This document shows positions 36,529 to 43,814 of a stretch of DNA of 64,000 nucleotides, piece after piece. Source of the DNA: Chromatiales bacterium. GTDB taxonomy: Bacteria > Pseudomonadota > Gammaproteobacteria > Chromatiales > Chromatiaceae. The translations under genes and the position numbers were made by a program. Location of the stretch: positions 62,001 through 126,000 of the forward strand of contig JANQLO010000032.1 of assembly GCA_028280505.1 (NCBI GenBank). The letters are read 5' to 3'. Each line of letters begins with the position of its first letter. The first letter of the stretch is position 1. The notes beneath the pieces are model-generated. The model worked only from the letters and a program-made list of their open reading frames with translations. It ran no database searches and had not been told where the DNA came from.

Positions 36529-36691
36529 AAGCATTTTTATATTGATATTGTGCATAAACTTCCCCTCCATGATTTCTAAGGTGATGCCAAGCCGGGTTTG
36601 ATCCAGAGTGTTTTAATGTAAAACGAAAACTACGCCAATCTTTATTATTATCTGAACAGAAACATAATTGTTTTTGGTTGGTGAATTGCCG
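36494..36691 (-). pseudogene. remnant of a cassette gene, start missing
   Basis: A 65-codon open stretch without any start codon reads as a plausible protein end: DNNKDWRSFRFTLKHSG, NPAWHHLRNHGGEVYAQ, then YKNAFYQLRKDNQ. Stops bound it on both sides. The composition of aromatic and charged residues looks protein-like rather than random, so I read it as the C-terminal piece of a decayed gene. Family unknown. The stop codon lies in a nested palindrome. Confidence 0.45.
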
Positions 36692-36931
36692 CTATAGCAA
36701 TGAATTTTTACTTCTATTACACTTTCGTGACGATGGGTCCTAGTGAGGCTGTTTTTTATTTTCCACATAAAAACTCCTATTTCAGACCTAATATTTCACT
36801 ATGCAATCGGCATCGATCCAGCATTACATGCTTTTCGGGGATCACTCTGCGCGATCATGAAGATCGCTCGAATGGCGCTGATGTTGTTTATCGCTTGTTT
36901 CTCTTCCAGTCCCTTAGAATGTGGGAAGCGA

Positions 36932-37078
36932 TTATCCAACCTTCCCGCGAATGTTTAATTCCTTGCGTTGGTTTTCGATGGCTGGTGCGATATGGCCGTG
37001 CTCAGCGTCGGTTTGCCCAGTCATGAGCCAATAGGCGTATTGCGGGTATCGGGTAGCCACTTCGCCTGCAGACTTTCT
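36932..37078 (-). pseudogene. truncated second copy of the island repressor (C-terminal part)
   Basis: The frame ending at 36932 encodes EVATRYPQYAYWLMTGQTDA followed by HIAPAIE, closely matching the C-terminus of the intact repressor at 37242-37538 (EAVATHYPHYAYWLVTGMTQ, then NISPKIEE). The helix-turn-helix half is missing; upstream the sequence is taken over by a small membrane-peptide gene in another frame. It is therefore a diverged partial duplication. Confidence 0.6.
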
Positions 37079-37137
37079 TTTTTGGTTAAGAAGATCGCGA
37101 GCGCGAGAACGATGATTGCGGTGATGAAAAGATCCAT
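37021..37137 (-). CDS. 38-residue single-helix membrane peptide
   Basis: ATG at 37137 is preceded by AGGAAGAG at ideal spacing, the best ribosome binding site in this stretch. The peptide begins MDLFITAIIVLALAIFL, one membrane helix, then a Lys/Glu-rich short tail. Part of its 3' end overlaps the repressor remnant in another frame. Small hydrophobic peptides of this kind occur in phage-like elements; function unknown. Confidence 0.5.
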   Translation of the reverse strand: MDLFITAIIVLALAIFLTKKESLQAKWLPDTRNTPIGS

Positions 37138-37241
37138 TGCTCTTCCTGAACCTAAACGGCCTCCCTCAGGCGTCTTTAGGGCGTGATCTGTTAAACCATT
37201 TAGCCCAAACCCGGCCAGCCACTATCAGACCCTCCCTGCCA

Positions 37242-37538
37242 CTACTTAGCGCGCCGCAATTCTTCTATTTTTGGTGATATGTTCCCAGCTTCGGGTTGAG
37301 TCATTCCCGTGACTAGCCAATAGGCGTAATGGGGATAGTGCGTTGCTACAGCCTCGATTACGTCCTCCCTGGCTCGTTGGTGTTGCTGTTCGATCTTGGT
37401 TAACGCTTTCTCATCGATTCCTAATTCTCTTGACCAAAGGGTTCTTCCCAGCCCTGTGGATTCTCTGATTTCTCGAATTCTTAATCCTATTGATGACACG
37501 TCAGTAGTGGAAAAATCAATTAATAAAATCGTGTCCAT
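37242..37538 (-). CDS. phage-type helix-turn-helix repressor
   Basis: 98 residues from ATG 37538: a Cro/CI-like helix-turn-helix (LRIREIRESTGLGRTLWSRE, then IDEKALTKIEQQ) followed by the tail ATHYPHYAYWLVTG, seen in short repressors of phages and islands. The start is uncertain: TTG 37589, ATG 37538 and GTG 37499 are all in frame, none with a strong ribosome binding site. It diverges from the excisionase-like gene over a 43-bp palindrome, the expected lysogeny-type switch layout. Confidence 0.72.
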   Translation of the reverse strand: MDTILLIDFSTTDVSSIGLRIREIRESTGLGRTLWSRELGIDEKALTKIEQQHQRAREDVIEAVATHYPHYAYWLVTGMTQPEAGNISPKIEELRRAK

Positions 37539-37552
37539 AATTGATATGGTAT

Positions 37553-37595
37553 CTGTTATTGATATGCATCCATAATGGGTGCATTCCAATAACAG
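37553..37595. promoter_or_regulatory. 43-bp palindromic operator between repressor and excisionase-like gene
   Basis: Outer arms CTGTTATTG (37553-37561) and CAATAACAG (37587-37595) are perfect; inner arms ATGCATCC and GGGTGCAT differ by one base. A further half-site CAATAACAG sits at 37608-37616, just before the excisionase-like start. Position between divergent genes indicates repressor binding. Confidence 0.7.
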
Positions 37596-37617
37596 GCATT
37601 AACGGAGCAATAACAGC

Positions 37618-37851
37618 ATGGAAGGGCAACCCAATCAAGTTCAGCAGGTACTTGTGCCGGTCACTCGGGATCGTTTTTCGGAGCTGTCAGGGATCGAAAT
37701 CAACATCGTCGAATCCATGGTCCGCAACCGCTCGTTGCCGGTGATCAAGCTCGGCAAGGAAGCGCGTCGTCGTGTCATGGATTTCAGCTTGACGCCCCGC
37801 AAGGATGCGGGGCGTTTAGCTTTTCTGCCTACCTTCCCAAGGCGGTATTGA
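37618..37851 (+). CDS. excisionase/AlpA-like small DNA-binding protein, probably truncated
   Basis: 77 residues. The segment VTRDRFSELSGIEINIVESM followed by NRSLPVIKLGKEARRRVM is a winged-helix of the AlpA/Xis type used by filamentous-phage and island elements. After VM the sequence turns into DFSLTPRKDAGRL, encoded by a perfect terminator stem, and overlaps a csrA-like gene on the other strand; I infer the natural C-terminus was lost. ATG 37618 has GGAG upstream. The gene diverges from the repressor. Confidence 0.65.
   Translation: MEGQPNQVQQVLVPVTRDRFSELSGIEINIVESMVRNRSLPVIKLGKEARRRVMDFSLTPRKDAGRLAFLPTFPRRY
37792..37824 (+). terminator. rho-independent terminator
   Basis: ACGCCCCGC (37792-37800) and GCGGGGCGT (37807-37815) form a 9-bp perfect GC-rich stem with a 6-base loop, followed by TTAGCTTTT. 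It lies inside the end of the excisionase-like frame, another sign that that frame is truncated. Confidence 0.75.
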
Positions 37852-38008
37852 TCAGTTCTGATCGGAACACGTGCACGGTTCTCGGCGCGTCGACGTGTAC
37901 CTTGACTTCGCTTTTGTTGGTATCGCCCAGCGTGATCTGGATTGGCCCGTCTGAGGTGTAGAGGATGAGCGACTGGTTGGATTTTCGTTTGAGTGTGAGC
38001 CGGGCCAT
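37829..38008 (-). CDS. CsrA-like RNA-binding regulator of the island
   Basis: 59 residues, below the size usually listed. MARLTLKRKSNQSLILY, then ITLGD, VKVHVDAPRTVHVFRSELI aligns along its whole length with CsrA/RsmA (TRKVGESLMIG, VRIGVNAPKEVAVHREEI), and the RNA-contacting Arg corresponding to Arg44 is present in VFRSEL. It is divergent enough not to be the housekeeping csrA. It would bind GGA motifs in mRNA leaders. ACGGACA precedes the ATG. It lies in the phage-like half of the island, antiparallel to and overlapping the excisionase-like frame. Confidence 0.7.
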   Translation of the reverse strand: MARLTLKRKSNQSLILYTSDGPIQITLGDTNKSEVKVHVDAPRTVHVFRSELINTALGR

Positions 38009-38130
38009 GGCAATGTCCGTTTGCTGATGATGTGCCTTCCTGGCGCTCCTTTAAGATTAGTTTACAACGACCTTATTCGCCACCCTGTGCACGGAGTAGG
38101 AACGTCTCGTAGGTGGCCATCGCGGTATCG

Positions 38131-38400
38131 TTAAGGTGGCCATTGTTGCGCCCAATGCAGCATGCGAAGCACGGTGATGGTGTCACTGGCCCGATAAACG
38201 ACAACATAATTCGATCTCACCACCATTTCGCGCGTACCGGGTACACGCCCTTCACGGTACAACTGTGACTGTTCGGGCAACATCGAGACCTTTGCGTTGA
38301 TCTCGTTTTTCAATGCCTCGGCGGCATCGGGATTATCGGCTGAAATATAGTCGATGATCGTCAGTAAGTCGGCTTGTGCGGCTCTCTTCCATTCAATCAC
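38131..38400 (-). CDS. ParE/RelE-type toxin without visible antitoxin
   Basis: 89 residues from GTG 38400 (preceded by AGAAAA): IEWKRAAQADLLTIIDYISA, KVSMLPEQSQLYREGRVPGT, REMVVRSNYVVVYR, VLRMLHWAQQWP. This is a full-length ParE/RelE superfamily toxin of the plasmid-stabilisation type. Such toxins normally follow an antitoxin gene; here the antiparallel integrase fragment begins about 100 bases upstream and no antitoxin frame is evident, so the antitoxin was probably lost when the junction formed. Confidence 0.8.
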   Translation of the reverse strand: MIEWKRAAQADLLTIIDYISADNPDAAEALKNEINAKVSMLPEQSQLYREGRVPGTREMVVRSNYVVVYRASDTITVLRMLHWAQQWPP

Positions 38401-38501
38401 GTCGTTTTCTACGTGTGTGTCTGGCCACAGGGGCGCGTTGGTCAGAGGCCGATGTTGCTCCCGTCGCAGCACACGAAGAACCGTAAGCCCCACGATTCCG
38501 A

Positions 38502-38786
38502 TTGATCGGTGTGTCCAGGCTCAAGAAGCCAGGGAGGCAGTTCAAACCGTGCTACGACGCTTACAGGCGGGCACTACAGCGAACGGGAATACTCCTTCCG
38601 AAAGGGCAGCTATCGCATGTCCTTCGTCATACCTTCGCATCGTCATTTCCGGCCAGAGGCGGCAACATCAGAGTGCTTCAAACGATACTGGATCACGCGA
38701 GCTTGGAGACCACAATGCGCTATGCGCATTTCATGCCGGACCACCTGGAGCAGGCCCTACAGTTCAATCCGTTGTCGATTGGTTGA
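38502..38786 (+). pseudogene. C-terminal fragment of a tyrosine integrase (P2/filamentous-phage type)
   Basis: About 94 codons: LPKGQLSHVLRHTFASSF (HxxR box), ILDHASLETT (the second His/Asp box) and the nucleophile Tyr in MRYAHFMPDHLEQAL, ending NPLSIG. These are the last catalytic boxes of P2-like phage integrases, which are normally about 330 residues. The N-terminal arm-binding and first catalytic Arg parts are missing, so the protein is not functional. It lies directly beside the tRNA-Asn 3' end, where an island integrase is expected. Confidence 0.82.
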
Positions 38787-38787
38787 C

Positions 38788-38821
38788 AAAAAGAAACCCG
38801 CAGGTTTTCTAACAGGCGGGT
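38788..38821 (-). terminator. terminator downstream of tRNA-Asn
   Basis: On the minus strand ACCCGC (38821-38816) pairs with GCGGGT (38801-38796), followed by TTCTTTTT. It ends tRNA-Asn transcription now; the original tRNA terminator appears to be at 34096-34113, beyond the island. Confidence 0.7.
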
Positions 38822-38837
38822 AACTTCTTGAATAGAT

Positions 38838-38912
38838 TGGCTCCCCCGGTTGGATTCGAACCAACGACCAACGGATTAACAGTCCGCTGCGCTACCGCTG
38901 CGCCACAGGGGA
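38838..38912 (-). tRNA. tRNA-Asn (GTT)
   Basis: A 75-base cloverleaf on the minus strand: acceptor TCCCCTG pairs with CGGGGGA, D-arm GGCGCAGCGGTAGCGC, anticodon loop CTGTTAA with GTT, T-arm with GGTTCGAATCC, and an encoded 3' CCA. The gene is intact and is the right boundary of the island. Confidence 0.95.
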
Positions 38913-38990
38913 ATAATGGCGAGCGCGAAGTCTACGTTTTCGGATCCGGTCGGTCAAGACTCAGCTCGGGGTCTGGATGGGTTCCGGAAC

Positions 38991-39548
38991 TCAGGAACAG
39001 GTTACGGCTCGGTTCCTTGGTCCACGTCGATCAACGCGCGACCGCCCTGTCCCGAGAAGTATCACCGCGCGATAAGCGGATGCGTTTTCACCCATGCAAA
39101 TCTCGAATGTGGTATTGAACCACCAGGCGGCACCGTCCGGACGAAAACGTATCGCCGGGCGACCGGCGGTGCTTTGCATCCGCAACGTCGGGGAAGATGG
39201 TCCTTGTATCCTCAACAGGGGTTCGTCCGCGGAGCGCTGTTCGTTTCCGTCCTGGTCTTCGAATACGAGATACCCATCTCGCCAGCCGAGCGGATCGCCC
39301 GAGCAGGTCTCGCCATCGTCGCTCGGGCACAGCGAAACATGGACACTGCGGAGAACGGCGGTGCTCCGTGCATAACGCAGATGGGTGAGAAGCTGATTCG
39401 CAGTCGTCGTGATCTGGTTGCGTTGTGTAATGCTGGACCAGCTTGGAATTGCAATAGCCAAGGATATGCTGATAACCGCGGTAGTCGTGATCAGCTCCAC
39501 AAGAGTAAGGCCGCGAATGCGGCGCAAAGCTGTGCATTCGACATCCAT
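38991..39548 (-). CDS. GspH/FimT-type minor pseudopilin
   Basis: 185 residues. The type IV prepilin signature GLTLVELITT (Leu instead of the common Phe after the cleavage Gly, with the conserved Glu5) is followed by a hydrophobic helix. The remainder, RNQITTTANQLLTHLRYARS and CPSDDGETCSGDP, is the GspH/FimT fold. It would be processed by PilD and join a type IV pilus tip or secretion pseudopilus. The gene stands alone beside tRNA-Asn, with no pil or gsp genes nearby. GGAGG lies upstream of ATG 39548. Confidence 0.85.
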   Translation of the reverse strand: MDVECTALRRIRGLTLVELITTTAVISISLAIAIPSWSSITQRNQITTTANQLLTHLRYARSTAVLRSVHVSLCPSDDGETCSGDPLGWRDGYLVFEDQDGNEQRSADEPLLRIQGPSSPTLRMQSTAGRPAIRFRPDGAAWWFNTTFEICMGENASAYRAVILLGTGRSRVDRRGPRNRAVTCS

Positions 39549-39630
39549 GTCGAAAGGCCTCCTTGCTTTGTAGCGTGACTCTATCCTTGAGTCGCGCGGG
39601 TTGCGTTGAAGTTAGATTGTAACCCTATCG

Positions 39631-40818
39631 TTAGGCGATAGCAGCCTCGATTCTGTCTAGGGCATTCTCCAGATTGTCCATGCTGGTCGCAATCGAGATC
39701 CGCGCGTAACCGGGTAGTCCAAATGCGGTGCCGGGTACCAGGGCGACGCCGGCTTCGGTGATCAGATACTCGGCGAGCTGCAGGTCGTCGTTAACCCCGC
39801 CTATTGCATCGATCAGCCCTTTTAGCGACGGAAAGACGTAAAAGGTGCCATCGGTCGCCAAACAGTCGACTCCCGCCATCCGGTTCAGACGGTCGACCAC
39901 ATAGTCGTGACGTTTTTTGAATTGTTCCAGCATGACGCCGATGCAGTCCTGTGGCCCACTCAATGCGGCCTCCGCCGCATATTGGGAGATCGAGGTCGGA
40001 TTCGAGGTGCTTTGCGACTGTATCTTTTTCATCGCTTTGATGATCTCAGCCGGACCGGCCGCGTAGCCGATGCGCCAACCGGTCATCGAGTAAGCTTTGG
40101 AGACGCCGTTCAAGACAAAGGTGCGGTCTGCGAGATCGGGACAAACATTCGGTATGTTGACGAAGGGCTCGTTCAGATCCCAACGGATGTGCTCGTACAT
40201 GTCGTCGGTTGCGATCGCCACCCGAGGGTATTCGCGCAAAACCTCACCGAGCGCACTGAGTTCATCGGCCGAATAGGCCATACCGGTTGGATTGGAGGGG
40301 CTGTTGATCACCACGAGGCGAGTGTTGTCGGTCAATGCCCCGCGCAATTGCGCCGGCGTGATCTTGAAGCGTTGTTCCGCCCCGGCATGCACCAGTACCG
40401 GGACACCGCCGGCCAGCAATGCCATGTCCGGATAGGACACCCAATACGGCGCCGGGATAACCACTTCGTCGCCCGGGTCGAGGATTGCCTGCGCCAGGTT
40501 GTAGAAACTTTGTTTGCCGCCACAGGACACCAGGATTTGTTCAGGCGCGTAGTCGAGCCCGTTTTCGCGTTTGAACTTGGCGATGACGGCCTCTTTCAGC
40601 CCGGGCATGCCATCGACGGCGGTGTATTTGGTCTTACCATCGGCGATGGCTTTGCGCGCCGCTTCTTTGATGTGTTCGGGAGTATCGAAATCCGGCTCGC
40701 CCGCACCCAGTCCGATGACGTCCTTGCCTTCTGCACGCAGTGCTGCGGCGCGTGCGGTGATCGCCAGTGTGGGGGAGGGCTTGACGGCCTGTACGCGAGA
40801 GGAAAGCTTGATGCTCAT
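39631..40818 (-). CDS. aspartate/aromatic aminotransferase (class I, subgroup Ib type)
   Basis: PLP-dependent transaminase of 395 residues, most likely aspartate aminotransferase. INSPSNPTG, the PLP-binding Lys in GVSKAYSMTGWRIGYAAG, and the C-terminal ARISIATSMDNLENAL are typical of the AspB/AatA subgroup. Start ATG 40818. It diverges from uvrB over about 90 bases. Substrate within the group (aspartate, prephenate or alanine) cannot be fixed from sequence alone. Confidence 0.92.
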   Translation of the reverse strand: MSIKLSSRVQAVKPSPTLAITARAAALRAEGKDVIGLGAGEPDFDTPEHIKEAARKAIADGKTKYTAVDGMPGLKEAVIAKFKRENGLDYAPEQILVSCGGKQSFYNLAQAILDPGDEVVIPAPYWVSYPDMALLAGGVPVLVHAGAEQRFKITPAQLRGALTDNTRLVVINSPSNPTGMAYSADELSALGEVLREYPRVAIATDDMYEHIRWDLNEPFVNIPNVCPDLADRTFVLNGVSKAYSMTGWRIGYAAGPAEIIKAMKKIQSQSTSNPTSISQYAAEAALSGPQDCIGVMLEQFKKRHDYVVDRLNRMAGVDCLATDGTFYVFPSLKGLIDAIGGVNDDLQLAEYLITEAGVALVPGTAFGLPGYARISIATSMDNLENALDRIEAAIA

Positions 40819-40908
40819 GGGTGTTCGGCTCGACTCCTGGATCGTTACGCTGGTGTTGGGGTTGCCTTGGTATCATAGCGGAATGGTTGACGGCCGAGCA
40901 TCATCTTT

Positions 40909-42918
40909 ATGGCAAAAAAGACCTTTGCGTTGAACAGCCGATTCGCTCCGGCCGGCGATCAGCCGGAGGCGATTACGGCACTGGTCGAAGGCCTGCAGGA
41001 CGGCGAGGCCGGTATGACCCTGCTCGGGGTGACCGGGTCGGGCAAGACCTTCACCATCGCCAACGTCATTGCCGAGGTACAGCGACCGACCATCGTGTTG
41101 GCGCCGAACAAAACCTTGGCCGCGCAGCTTTACGGCGAGTTTCGCGATTTCTTTCCCAACAACGCGGTCGAGTATTTCGTCTCGTACTACGACTATTACC
41201 AACCCGAGGCCTATGTGCCGGCGTCCGACACCTTCATCGAGAAGGATGCGTCGATCAACGAACACATCGAGCAAATGCGTCTATCGGCGACCAAGGCCCT
41301 GCTGGAGAGGCCGGACGTCATCGTGGTCGCCACGGTGTCGTCGATCTACGGCCTGGGCGATCCCCGCCAGTATCTGAAGATGATGCTGCATATATCGCGC
41401 GGCGAACGCATTGACCAGCGGGCGATTCTGCGCCGGCTTGCCGAGCTGCAATACAAGCGCAACGACATGGAGTTGCACCGCGGCACCTATCGGGTGCGTG
41501 GCGAGCTGATCGATATCTATCCGGCGGAATCGGACGATGAGGCACTGCGGGTCGAGCTGTTCGATGACGAGGTCGAGAATCTGTCATTGTTCGATCCGCT
41601 GACCGGCGAGATCTTGCGTAAGGTGCCGCGCTACACCGTGTATCCGAAAACTCATTATGTCACGGCGCGCGAGACGCTGTTGGAGGCGATCGACGGGATC
41701 AAGGTGGAGCTGAAGGATCGTTTGGAGCAACTCTACGAAAGCCACAAGTTGGTCGAACACCAACGTCTGCAACAGCGCACGCAATTCGATCTCGAAATGA
41801 TGCACGAACTGGGCTATTGCTCGGGTATTGAGAATTATTCGCGCTACCTGTCCGGCCGGGCGCCGGGCGAGGGCCCGCCGACGCTGTTCGATTACCTGCC
41901 GGACGGCGCCATGGTCGTGATCGATGAGTCACACGTGACGGTGCCGCAGCTTGGCGCCATGTATCGTGGTGATCGCTCGCGTAAGGAGACGCTGGTCGAG
42001 TATGGCTTCCGCCTACCGTCGGCGCTGGACAATCGACCGCTGCGTTTCGAGGAGTTCGAGGCGCGGGCGCCACAGACCATCTATGTCTCGGCAACGCCGC
42101 GTGACTACGAGCGCGAACACTCCGGCGCGATTATCGAACAGGTGGTGCGGCCGACGGGATTGGTCGACCCCGAGATCGAGGTGCGTCCGGCCAGCACGCA
42201 GGTGGATGATCTGTTGTCCGAGATCCGGCTTCGGGCGGAGATGGGCGATCGGATCCTCGTCACCACGCTGACCAAGCGCATGGCTGAGGATCTGACGGAT
42301 TATCTGATCGAACACGGCGTGCGTGTGCGCTATTTGCACTCGGATATCGATACGGTCGAGCGGGTCGAAATCATTCGTGACCTGCGGTTGGGCGAGTTCG
42401 ATGTGCTGGTGGGTATCAACCTGCTGCGTGAAGGTTTGGACATGCCCGAGGTCTCGCTGGTTGCGATTCTGGACGCCGACAAAGAGGGTTTCCTACGTTC
42501 GGAGGGTTCGCTGATCCAGACCATCGGGCGTGCGGCGCGTAACGTTCGCGGCAAGGCGATCCTGTACGCCGACAATATGACCGGCTCGATGCGGCGGGCG
42601 ATAGACGAGACAGAACGGCGGCGGACCAAGCAGATTGCATTCAATGAGGCGCATGACATTACGCCACAGACCGTACAAAAGAATGTCGCCGATATCATGG
42701 AGGCGGCGTATCCGGGTGCGCCCCCGACCGCGAAGCGTTTTGCCAAGGTTGCCGAGCAGACAGTGGCGTATGAGGCGATGACGCCCGCGCAGATGGCACA
42801 GAAGGTCAAGGCGCTCGAGAAGGCCATGTATGAACATGCCAAAAATCTCGAGTTCGAAGAGGCCGCCCGGGTACGTGATGAGTTGAAGGCGCTACAGGGC
42901 CGCGGCTTGGTAGCCTGA
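40909..42918 (+). CDS. uvrB: excinuclease ABC subunit B
   Basis: Damage-verification helicase of nucleotide excision repair. 669 residues; Walker [11 protein letters not shown], beta-hairpin [25 protein letters not shown]-type motif VI ([12 protein letters not shown]) and the C-terminal UVR domain ([14 protein letters not shown]) that binds UvrC. Normal length. A tRNA-Val gene follows under its own promoter. Confidence 0.98.
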   Translation: MAKKTFALNSRFAPAGDQPEAITALVEGLQDGEAGMTLLGVTGSGKTFTIANVIAEVQRPTIVLAPNKTLAAQLYGEFRDFFPNNAVEYFVSYYDYYQPEAYVPASDTFIEKDASINEHIEQMRLSATKALLERPDVIVVATVSSIYGLGDPRQYLKMMLHISRGERIDQRAILRRLAELQYKRNDMELHRGTYRVRGELIDIYPAESDDEALRVELFDDEVENLSLFDPLTGEILRKVPRYTVYPKTHYVTARETLLEAIDGIKVELKDRLEQLYESHKLVEHQRLQQRTQFDLEMMHELGYCSGIENYSRYLSGRAPGEGPPTLFDYLPDGAMVVIDESHVTVPQLGAMYRGDRSRKETLVEYGFRLPSALDNRPLRFEEFEARAPQTIYVSATPRDYEREHSGAIIEQVVRPTGLVDPEIEVRPASTQVDDLLSEIRLRAEMGDRILVTTLTKRMAEDLTDYLIEHGVRVRYLHSDIDTVERVEIIRDLRLGEFDVLVGINLLREGLDMPEVSLVAILDADKEGFLRSEGSLIQTIGRAARNVRGKAILYADNMTGSMRRAIDETERRRTKQIAFNEAHDITPQTVQKNVADIMEAAYPGAPPTAKRFAKVAEQTVAYEAMTPAQMAQKVKALEKAMYEHAKNLEFEEAARVRDELKALQGRGLVA

Positions 42919-42922
42919 TCGC

Positions 42923-42951
42923 TTGTAACCACAAAGGGCGGTGTGTATCAT
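42923..42951 (+). promoter_or_regulatory. sigma-70 promoter of tRNA-Val
   Basis: TTGTAA (42923-42928), a 17-base spacer and TATCAT (42946-42951), ending 12 bases before the tRNA. A GC-rich TGCGCCCGC follows the -10, resembling a stringent-control discriminator. Confidence 0.65.
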
Positions 42952-42963
42952 TGCGCCCGCTTC

Positions 42964-43040
42964 AGGCGCGTAGCTCAGTTGGTTAGAGCACCACCTTGAC
43001 ATGGTGGGGGTCGGTGGTTCGAGTCCACTCGCGCCTACCA
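42964..43040 (+). tRNA. tRNA-Val (GAC)
   Basis: A 77-base cloverleaf: acceptor AGGCGCG pairs perfectly with CGCGCCT, D-arm GCTCAGTTGGTTAGAGC, anticodon stem CCACC/GGTGG with loop TTGACAT (GAC), T-arm GGTGGTTCGAGTCCACT, encoded CCA. The D- and anticodon arms match those of E. coli tRNA-Val(GAC). Confidence 0.96.
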
Positions 43041-43052
43041 AAGTTACAAGAG

Positions 43053-43083
43053 AGCACCCGGACGAGAGTCTTGGTGCTTTTTT
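43053..43083 (+). terminator. rho-independent terminator after tRNA-Val
   Basis: AGCACC (43053-43058) pairs with GGTGCT (43073-43078), followed by a run of T to 43083. Confidence 0.7.
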
Positions 43084-43165
43084 ATTGCTCGAAATCCCGC
43101 ATCCCGTCGTTTCCGGGTTACCGATTCAAGGCAATCGAGTTTGACGTTGCACCATATTTTTGCTA

Positions 43166-43183
43166 TTTCTGTAATTACAGAAA
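43166..43183. promoter_or_regulatory. palindromic operator 1 of the GbsR-type regulator
   Basis: TTTCTGTAATTACAGAAA is a perfect 18-bp palindrome located 18 bases before the regulator's ATG. The same core recurs downstream of the regulator gene, so it is very likely the regulator's own binding site. Confidence 0.75.
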
Positions 43184-43201
43184 CTGTGGAAATAGTTGAT
43201 T

Positions 43202-43717
43202 ATGCAGTTGTCTCCGGTCATGGAACGCTTCGTGATGCATTGGGGTGAAATGGGCAGCCGTTGGGGCGTCAACCGCACAGTGGCGCAGATTCATGCGTTG
43301 TTGTTTCTGAGCGAGCGGCCTTTGCATGCCGAAGATATCGCAGAGACGCTTGGTGTGGCACGGTCGAATGTGAGCACCAGCCTGAAAGAGCTTCAGAGTT
43401 GGGAACTTGTCCATGTCGTGCACGTGAAGGGTGATCGACGTGATCATTTCGAGGCACAACATGATGTGCGAGAGGTTTTTCGTACGGTCGCGGAAGGTAG
43501 GAAGCGACGAGAGATCGATCCGACGCTAACTGTGTTACGTGATTGCGTCACCGAAGCAGGTAAAGAGACGCCGCAGATGGTGCGAACGCGCATCAAGGAG
43601 ACGCTGGATTTCATGGAGTTGATGGCGAGCCTGTTTACCGAAGTAAAGGCGCTGCCGAATGCCGGTTTGAGCCAGTGGGTTAAAGCCAGCATGAAAGCGA
43701 AAAATCTGCTCGGATGA
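43202..43717 (+). CDS. GbsR/MarR-type winged-helix regulator
   Basis: 171 residues. Helix-turn-helix region AEDIAETLGVARSNVSTSLK and wing WELVHVVHVKGDRRDHFEA match the GbsR subgroup of MarR-like regulators; the C-terminal half is helical and probably dimerises. ATG 43202 is preceded by GGAAATAG; an in-frame TTG at 43196 is less likely. Palindromes sit directly before and directly after the gene, implying autoregulation and control of the following three-gene operon. Confidence 0.87.
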   Translation: MQLSPVMERFVMHWGEMGSRWGVNRTVAQIHALLFLSERPLHAEDIAETLGVARSNVSTSLKELQSWELVHVVHVKGDRRDHFEAQHDVREVFRTVAEGRKRREIDPTLTVLRDCVTEAGKETPQMVRTRIKETLDFMELMASLFTEVKALPNAGLSQWVKASMKAKNLLG

Positions 43718-43736
43718 TTTTGCTTTTTTTAAAGCT

Positions 43737-43766
43737 CAGTTATTTCTGTAATAACAGAAATAACTG
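43737..43766. promoter_or_regulatory. palindromic operator 2 before the SDR operon
   Basis: CAGTTATTTCTGT (43737-43749) and ACAGAAATAACTG (43754-43766) are perfect 13-bp arms around AATA, sharing TTTCTGT/ACAGAAA with operator 1. It lies 48 bases before the SDR gene. Confidence 0.75.
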
Positions 43767-43814
43767 AAATTCAGGAAACGGCCTTATCGGACTCAGTTGG
43801 ATGAAGAGGAAACC

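Noticed and set aside
36700..37026. 108-codon plus-strand frame in the island
   Set aside because: Its translation has no protein-like pattern, it lacks a ribosome binding site, and the minus strand carries the repressor remnant and membrane peptide gene here.
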